Source: Acidobacteriota bacterium
GTDB lineage: Bacteria > Acidobacteriota > Aminicenantia > Aminicenantales > Saccharicenantaceae
DNA length: 6,447 nt
Assembly: GCA_003476685.1 (NCBI GenBank)
Contig: DMVN01000131.1
Coordinates: 1 to 6,447, forward strand
Reading direction: 5' to 3'
The notes under the pieces were generated by a model. It had not been told where the DNA came from. It saw only the letters and a list, made by a program, of their open reading frames with translations, and searched no databases. A program made the translations under genes and the position numbers. Below, piece after piece: positions 1-3,939 of the stretch (positions within the stretch are counted from its first letter, which is position 1; each line of letters begins with the position of its first letter).

Positions 1-1574
1 ATCACAGCGATGGAAATGAGGAAGATGAGAAGGCTGTAATATTGAAAGTAAATATTGTTGATAATCCACAGAAAGGAGCCTTCCGGATAACGAAAGCCGG
101 GTATCAATTTAACCGGAGTGTCCACAGCCAGACGAAATAAACCAAGGACAAATCCGGTGGACAGTGCGGCCAAACAGCCCTTGGCGTTTAACCTCTTACT
201 GAGGATACCGGCAAAGAAAACGACAAAAATGGGCGGAGCCAGATAGGCCTGAACCCCCTGCAGATAATCGTAGAGTCCCTTGCCGCCGCGAATAACCGGC
301 AGCCAGGCCAGGCCGATGAGCACCATCACCGTGGTGGCAATCCGGCCGACGTGGACCAGACGTTCCTGAGAAATATTCTTCTTAATTCGCGAATAAAAAT
401 CTATGGTAAAGAGAGTGGAAGAGGCGTTAAAGACCCCGGCCAGAGAGCTCATCAGGGCGGCTAGCAGACCAGCCACGACAATGCCCCGAACACCGATGGG
501 CAAGACATGGGCCACCATCAAGGGAAAGGCTTGTTGGGCCTGGTCTCGGATAATTTGACCATCGGGTCCTATCAACTGTTGCTGAAGCGCGGGTATTTTC
601 CCGCTCAAAGCCAGTCCGTAGCAGATGATTCCGGGAATGATGAAGATGAAGACCGGCAGTAGCTTGAAGTAGGAAGCCGCAATGGAACCGCGCCTGGCCT
701 GGGTTTCATTTCTGGCGGCCAGGGCTCTCTGGACAATGTACTGGTCGGTACACCAGTACCACAGACCAATGATCGGCGCGCAGAAGAGCATACCAAGCCA
801 GGGATAGTTGTCATTGAAATACCAGGCCATCCGACCTGCTTCTTTAACTGGAGCCCAGGTGCCGGCCACCCCGTGAGGGATGAGCGGTTTCCAGAGGTTG
901 AACATCTCCGACCCCACAATGGACCGCAGTTCTGACCAGCCGCCTATGGCTTGCAGGCCGAAAATCGTCACCAGGGCTGAGCCAATGATCAGCACTATGG
1001 TCTGGATGGCTTCGGTGTAGGCCACGGCGCTCAGCCCGCCGAGCACGGTGTAAATGCCGGTGATTATGATCACCAGGAAGGAGCCAATCCAGAAGCTATC
1101 CAGCCCGAACCAGTGGATTTCTGGCAGCAGCACCGAGAAAACCACCCCGCCAGCAAAAACACCGACCGCAATTTTGGTCAGGACGTAAGCCACAAGGGAA
1201 ATAGCCGAGAGTACGGTCCGGGCGTGAGGTGAAAATCGTCGCTCCAGGAATTCGGGCATGGTAAAGACCCGCGAACGCATATAGAAGGGGACCATAACCC
1301 AGGCCAGGACTAAGAGGCACCAGGCGTGCAGTTCGTAATGGGCCATGGCCACACCGTCGGTAGCTCCGGAACCGGCCAGTCCAACCAGATGTTCCGAACC
1401 TATGTTAGAGGCAAAGATTGAAGCCCCAACGATAAACCAGCCTAAATGCCGGCCGGCCAGGAAATACTGATCGGTAGTCTTTTCTTTTTGTCGTTTTATT
1501 GTCCACCAGGCAATACCCGCAATCAGGGAAAAATACCCGGCAATAACCACCCAGTCAATCCAGTTCAACATCAT
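1..1574 (-). CDS. SGLT-like sodium/solute symporter (SSS family), 3' end cut by window edge
   Basis: Inner-membrane Na+-coupled importer of the solute:sodium symporter family, closest in motif to the animal SGLT/bacterial vSGLT sugar branch. Translation of the minus strand gives 524 residues with no stop before the left edge. About 13 hydrophobic segments are visible; the family usually has 14, so only the C-terminus is missing. SGLT signatures in order are FASNIGSEHLVGLAGSG (54-70), a TM3 glutamate (E81), YTVLGGLSAVAYTEAIQT (175-192), LWYWCTDQYIVQR (271-283), K304, LMSSLAGVFNASSTLF (374-389) and YLQGVQAYLAPPI (437-449). By alignment from memory, N57, H62, E81, K304 and Q439 match sugar-contacting residues of human SGLT1, and A55, I58, A373, S376 and S377 match the Na2 sodium site. 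Hence a sugar or related polyol is the likely substrate, but the exact one cannot be read. The first of two adjacent ATGs is chosen because AAGGAGGT lies 6 nt upstream. The gene is divergent from the exported isomerase-fold gene at 2121. Confidence 0.93.
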   Translation of the reverse strand, partial: MMLNWIDWVVIAGYFSLIAGIAWWTIKRQKEKTTDQYFLAGRHLGWFIVGASIFASNIGSEHLVGLAGSGATDGVAMAHYELHAWCLLVLAWVMVPFYMRSRVFTMPEFLERRFSPHARTVLSAISLVAYVLTKIAVGVFAGGVVFSVLLPEIHWFGLDSFWIGSFLVIIITGIYTVLGGLSAVAYTEAIQTIVLIIGSALVTIFGLQAIGGWSELRSIVGSEMFNLWKPLIPHGVAGTWAPVKEAGRMAWYFNDNYPWLGMLFCAPIIGLWYWCTDQYIVQRALAARNETQARRGSIAASYFKLLPVFIFIIPGIICYGLALSGKIPALQQQLIGPDGQIIRDQAQQAFPLMVAHVLPIGVRGIVVAGLLAALMSSLAGVFNASSTLFTIDFYSRIKKNISQERLVHVGRIATTVMVLIGLAWLPVIRGGKGLYDYLQGVQAYLAPPIFVVFFAGILSKRLNAKGCLAALSTGFVLGLFRLAVDTPVKLIPGFRYPEGSFLWIINNIYFQYYSLLIFLISIAV

Positions 1575-1856
1575 GAGAAAACCTCCTTGGAGTAGCCTTT
1601 TAGATACCCGACTTTAAGGTTAACTCTGATAGATTGGCAGATCTTTGAATAGATGATTTGAAAGGCAGAAAGGTAAAGAGCAGGCCTGACCAAAAAGCTT
1701 GCAGCCTGGGTTTTCAGGCAATGGGGCAGGTTACCAGTAGATATTTCAGCTAAAGAACCTGGAGATTCACTTTTGTCTGGTAATTTCTTTATCAAACCCA
1801 AGATATGTTCCTGCTCACTAGAAACATTTTTATCTGTTTTATCTCTGTTTGATCAG
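1575..1856 (-). other. Long 5' leader of the symporter, possible folded or attenuating RNA
   Basis: If transcription starts near 1856, the symporter mRNA carries about 280 untranslated nucleotides. Within it (minus strand) lie three mutually complementary 5-mers: GCCTG at 1719-1715, CAGGC at 1708-1704 and GCCTG at 1685-1681. The middle one can pair with either flank, giving two exclusive short hairpins, and a run of five T lies between them (1695-1691). This is reminiscent of an attenuator, but the stems are only 5 bp. No known riboswitch class was recognised. A 76-codon TTG-started frame (1801-1571) also crosses the leader; it resembles no protein I know. Confidence 0.25.
1581..1588 (-). promoter_or_regulatory. 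Strong ribosome binding site of the symporter
   Basis: The minus strand reads AAGGAGGT, a perfect anti-Shine-Dalgarno match, 6 nt before the ATG at 1574. This fixes the start at the first of two tandem ATG codons (1574 and 1571) and suggests efficient translation. Confidence 0.85.
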
Positions 1857-1858
1857 AG
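1843..1858. promoter_or_regulatory. Inverted repeat over the symporter transcription start, candidate operator
   Basis: CTCTG (1843-1847), a 6-nt TTTGAT spacer and CAGAG (1854-1858) form a perfect 5-bp inverted repeat. It begins 5 nt downstream of the -10 box, where a bound repressor would block initiation. A 9-bp direct-repeat-like unit, TTTTATCTG then TTTTATCTCTG, occupies 1828-1847 beside it. No regulator family can be assigned from the sequence and no regulator gene is in the window. The repeat is short, so chance is possible. Confidence 0.35.
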
Positions 1859-1862
1859 AGAT

Positions 1863-1891
1863 ATATTACATATTTGAAAAATTCCAGTCAA
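1863..1891 (-). promoter_or_regulatory. Sigma-70-type promoter for the symporter
   Basis: On the minus strand the -35 box TTGACT (1891-1886) and the -10 box TAATAT (1868-1863) are separated by exactly 17 nt. The -35 matches TTGACA at five of six bases and the -10 matches TATAAT at four of six. The surroundings are AT-rich and the promoter points toward the symporter. The start of transcription is predicted near 1856. This is the clearest promoter in the divergent region. Confidence 0.65.
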
Positions 1892-1903
1892 AAGATTTTT
1901 TTA

Positions 1904-1945
1904 AGGCGAGACAATCCGTTCTGCCATTCTTTAATGGAATCGCCT
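1904..1945. repeat. Nested inverted repeat between the divergent genes
   Basis: AGGCGA (1904-1909) pairs with TCGCCT (1940-1945), enclosing a tight inner hairpin CCATT (1924-1928), loop CTTT, AATGG (1933-1937). It lies about 13 bp upstream of the symporter -35 box and upstream of the isomerase-fold gene, so it could be a regulator site for either direction or just a cruciform-prone element. It is not followed by a T-run on the minus strand, and a T-run precedes it on the plus strand, so it does not look like a terminator. Confidence 0.3.
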
Positions 1946-2070
1946 ATCAGGTTGACTCCTAAAAAACAGGTGATCTTTTCTATGCTTTTTCCCAAGTTTC
2001 TATTGTTGTGACATAAAATGCCATCGGGCTGAGGATTAAGACCTTGTTGAGGATAATAATTTTTTTGTTG

Positions 2071-2098
2071 TTGCCAGGCAAAGTATTTTTATTGTAAA
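2071..2098 (+). promoter_or_regulatory. Weak candidate promoter of the Tat isomerase-fold gene
   Basis: TTGCCA (2071-2076) resembles a -35 box (five of six) and TGTAAA (2093-2098) a poor -10 box (four of six), with a 16-nt spacer. It would give a leader of only about 15 nt. An alternative is CTGAGG (2029-2034) with GATAAT (2052-2057) and a 17-nt spacer. Neither is convincing; the gene may need an activator. Confidence 0.25.
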
Positions 2099-2107
2099 AG
2101 GACAGTC

Positions 2108-2112
2108 AGGAG
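2108..2112 (+). promoter_or_regulatory. Ribosome binding site of the Tat isomerase-fold gene
   Basis: AGGAG sits 8 nt before the ATG at 2121 and decides the start. The competing GTG at 2208, which would begin right at the twin-arginine motif, has no purine-rich site in front of it. Confidence 0.75.
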
Positions 2113-2120
2113 TAAAGAAG

Positions 2121-3707
2121 ATGGGTAAATATCAAAAGCCTGACGATAAGCCCGGACAGGTCCGGTGCTGTCCGGCGGGTGGACTGAGCTCAGGCGCGAA
2201 ATCCACAGTGTCGCGCCGGAGTTTTTTAAAAGGAGTTGGCTTGACGACGCTGGGAACGCTGGGATTGAAAAATGTCTCCTGGAAAGGCCTGGCGGCCGAA
2301 GCCTCTGCTTTTCCTGAAGAGCAATTGGCTGAGTTCCGGACGGCCCTTAAAGTTAAGCCGCTTCTTATCTATGATACGCCAACCCGCGCTCCGCAAACCA
2401 GCTGGCGGGCCTGGGGTGGAATTCAGACCCAGCGGGAGGCCGAAGAAGAAATGGCCAGAATCAGGGGTGAGCTTTCCGCCTTAAAGAAAAAAGCTGATTT
2501 CCCGCTGGAGTTTTTACCGTTTTCAGGGGCCAAAAGTCCGGCTGAAATAGACAGGCTAAAAGAAGAACTGGATGCGGCTGATGTGATTATCGTCTATGCC
2601 GCAGGTGGCTGGCTGGACAGGTTCAAGAAACTGGAAGAGACCGGAAAGGAACTGATCTTTTTCTGCCGGCACAGGTCGGGCCCCGTCTATTTGTGGTATG
2701 AAATCATCAGCCCGCGCTATTTAAGACAGCACACCGACCATCTGGCTCTGGACCGGGTTGACGACAGCGATGTGGTCATAGATAGCCAGGAAGAATTGCT
2801 GTGGCGGTTACGGTCGCTCGGCGGCTGGCAGAATACCATGGGCACCAAGATTATCGCGGTTGGCGGGCCGGATGCCTGGTCCCAGCCGCAGGGAGTGGTG
2901 CCAAAGCTGGTGGAGAATAAATGGAAGTTTGAAATTATCACGGTTTCTTATGACGAGCTGGGCCGGATTATAAAAGAAGCTAAAAATGATTCGACAGTCG
3001 TCAAGAAAGCCCGGCAGAGAGCCAGCGAATATCTGAAGCTGGCGGGCACAAAACTGGAAACAGAATTAAGTTTTGTCCAGAATGCCTTCTTGCTGGAAGA
3101 TGTTTTCCTGGCGCTGATGAAGAAAGTTGGCTGCCGGGCGATAACCATCAACGGCTGTATGGGCACCATCATGCCCCTGGCTGAAACCTCAGCCTGCCTG
3201 ACGCTGAGCCTTCTTAATGATGCTGGTTACCTGGCTTTTTGCGAATCGGATTTTGTGGTCATTCCGGCCGGGGTTTTACTCCACAACATTTCCGGCCGGC
3301 CGGTTTTCCTTAACGACCCGACTTACCCGCATGAAGGGATAATTACCCTGGCTCACTGCACGGCGCCGAGGAAAATGGATGGGAAAACCCTGGACCCGGC
3401 CAGAATTCTGACTCACTTCGAATCGGATTATGGTGCGGCCCCGAAAGTTGAGTTCCGTCAGGGCCAGGTGGTGACCAACATAATTCCTGATTTTGCGGCC
3501 AAACGCTGGGTGGGGCTGAGCGGACGGATTGAAGAAGCGCCTTTCCTCCCTATCTGCCGCTCGCAGATTGAAGTCAGCTTCAATAAAGACAGCGAGCTTC
3601 TGGCGCGGCGGATGCCCGGCTTCCACTGGATGACTGCTTACGGGGATTATATCAGGGAAGTAGGCTATGCCCTGAGGCGCGTAAAGATTGACTGGGATTG
3701 CCTGTGA
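2121..3707 (+). CDS. Tat-exported protein of the L-fucose/L-arabinose isomerase fold
   Basis: A 528-residue protein probably acting in the periplasm on a carbohydrate. Residues 31-38, SRRSFLKG, form a twin-arginine signal, followed by a hydrophobic stretch (39-54) and a possible cleavage site after ASA (61-63). The unusually long polar n-region (1-30) contains a Cys pair (16-17). The mature part resembles the FucI/AraA sugar-isomerase superfamily. The Rossmann-like N-terminal portion includes DAADVIIVYAAGGW (150s-160s), and GGPDAWSQPQGVVPKLVENK is the family's linker region. The C-terminal part has LSLLNDAGYLAFCESD (C374, E375, D377), SGRPVFLNDPTY, ITLAHCTAP (H412) and GFHWMTAYGDY (H502). From family knowledge, an acidic residue in the CE-x-D segment and a late His serve as metal ligands; E375/D377 and H502 are my candidates. 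Ketose/aldose isomerase activity is inferred, and the substrate is unknown. The gene ends in tandem stops TGA TAG. Its divergent neighbour is a sugar-type symporter, which supports a role in sugar use. A non-catalytic sugar-binding role is also possible. Confidence 0.8.
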   Translation: MGKYQKPDDKPGQVRCCPAGGLSSGAKSTVSRRSFLKGVGLTTLGTLGLKNVSWKGLAAEASAFPEEQLAEFRTALKVKPLLIYDTPTRAPQTSWRAWGGIQTQREAEEEMARIRGELSALKKKADFPLEFLPFSGAKSPAEIDRLKEELDAADVIIVYAAGGWLDRFKKLEETGKELIFFCRHRSGPVYLWYEIISPRYLRQHTDHLALDRVDDSDVVIDSQEELLWRLRSLGGWQNTMGTKIIAVGGPDAWSQPQGVVPKLVENKWKFEIITVSYDELGRIIKEAKNDSTVVKKARQRASEYLKLAGTKLETELSFVQNAFLLEDVFLALMKKVGCRAITINGCMGTIMPLAETSACLTLSLLNDAGYLAFCESDFVVIPAGVLLHNISGRPVFLNDPTYPHEGIITLAHCTAPRKMDGKTLDPARILTHFESDYGAAPKVEFRQGQVVTNIIPDFAAKRWVGLSGRIEEAPFLPICRSQIEVSFNKDSELLARRMPGFHWMTAYGDYIREVGYALRRVKIDWDCL

Positions 3708-3758
3708 TAGCGGGCAGCCTTACCTGGCCAGAGCGGCAGAAATTTTGGACCAAAGCCT

Positions 3759-3800
3759 GGGCCGGCGCGAGTCAGGTTCACCGTTACCCGGCCCTGTTTT
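3759..3800 (+). terminator. Possible terminator after the isomerase-fold gene
   Basis: GGGCCGG (3759-3765) and CCGGCCC (3788-3794) form a perfect 7-bp G+C-rich stem about 50 nt after the stop codon, followed by TGTTTT. The 22-nt loop is large and the T-run is short, so termination may be partial. The next gene has its own promoter just downstream, which fits a transcript boundary here. Confidence 0.45.
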
Positions 3801-3806
3801 AAGAAT

Positions 3807-3835
3807 TTGACTATTTCCCCTGAGAGTTTTATTAT
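3807..3835 (+). promoter_or_regulatory. Sigma-70-type promoter for the Ser/Thr kinase gene
   Basis: TTGACT (3807-3812) and TATTAT (3830-3835) are separated by exactly 17 nt, and each box matches its consensus at five of six bases. Initiation near 3842 would leave a leader of about 98 nt. The promoter lies directly after the putative terminator, so the kinase is probably its own transcription unit. The -35 box is identical to that of the symporter promoter. Confidence 0.65.
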
Positions 3836-3841
3836 TATCAC

Positions 3842-3939
3842 AGAAGGGCAGGGCGAAGATCTGAGAGGCCCATAACAACCATAGTTTCACCTTCTATTTA
3901 GGGGCCAAGAAAGGTCATCCTTAGGACCGGCTAAACCTC
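3842..3939 (+). other. Leader of the kinase gene with a weak, distant Shine-Dalgarno
   Basis: The only purine-rich site close to the start is AGGA at 3923-3926, 13 nt before the ATG, which is further than usual. It lies inside a small inverted repeat, GGTC (3913-3916) and GACC (3925-3928), so pairing could partly hide it. A second inverted repeat, GGCCC (3867-3871) with GGGCC (3902-3906), spans the middle. These suggest low translation, but the stems are short. No gene is seen in 3708-3939. Confidence 0.3.

Noticed and set aside
605..1320. Minus-strand frames at 605-919 and 1096-1320
   Set aside because: They lie inside the symporter gene on the same strand in another frame. The symporter frame is full of family motifs, and these translations resemble nothing.
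1571..1801. A 76-codon minus-strand frame in the symporter leader, ending in an ATGA overlap with the symporter start
   Set aside because: It starts with TTG behind only a weak AGGA, has no recognisable domain and an amino-acid mix typical of random translation. The overlap is suggestive of coupling, but the symporter has its own perfect ribosome binding site. Conservation of the frame in relatives would revive it.
1952..1957. A TTGACT on the plus strand as a -35 box for the isomerase-fold gene
   Set aside because: No acceptable -10 box lies 16-18 nt downstream; the nearest, TATGCT at 1981, is 23 nt away.
2208..2210. GTG as alternative start of the Tat protein
   Set aside because: It would place the twin arginines right at the N-terminus, but it lacks a ribosome binding site, while the ATG at 2121 has AGGAG at 8 nt.
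2272..3626. Several frames of 70-116 codons on both strands within the isomerase-fold gene
   Set aside because: All overlap a complete 528-codon frame with a good ribosome binding site, a Tat signal and family motifs; they are shadows.
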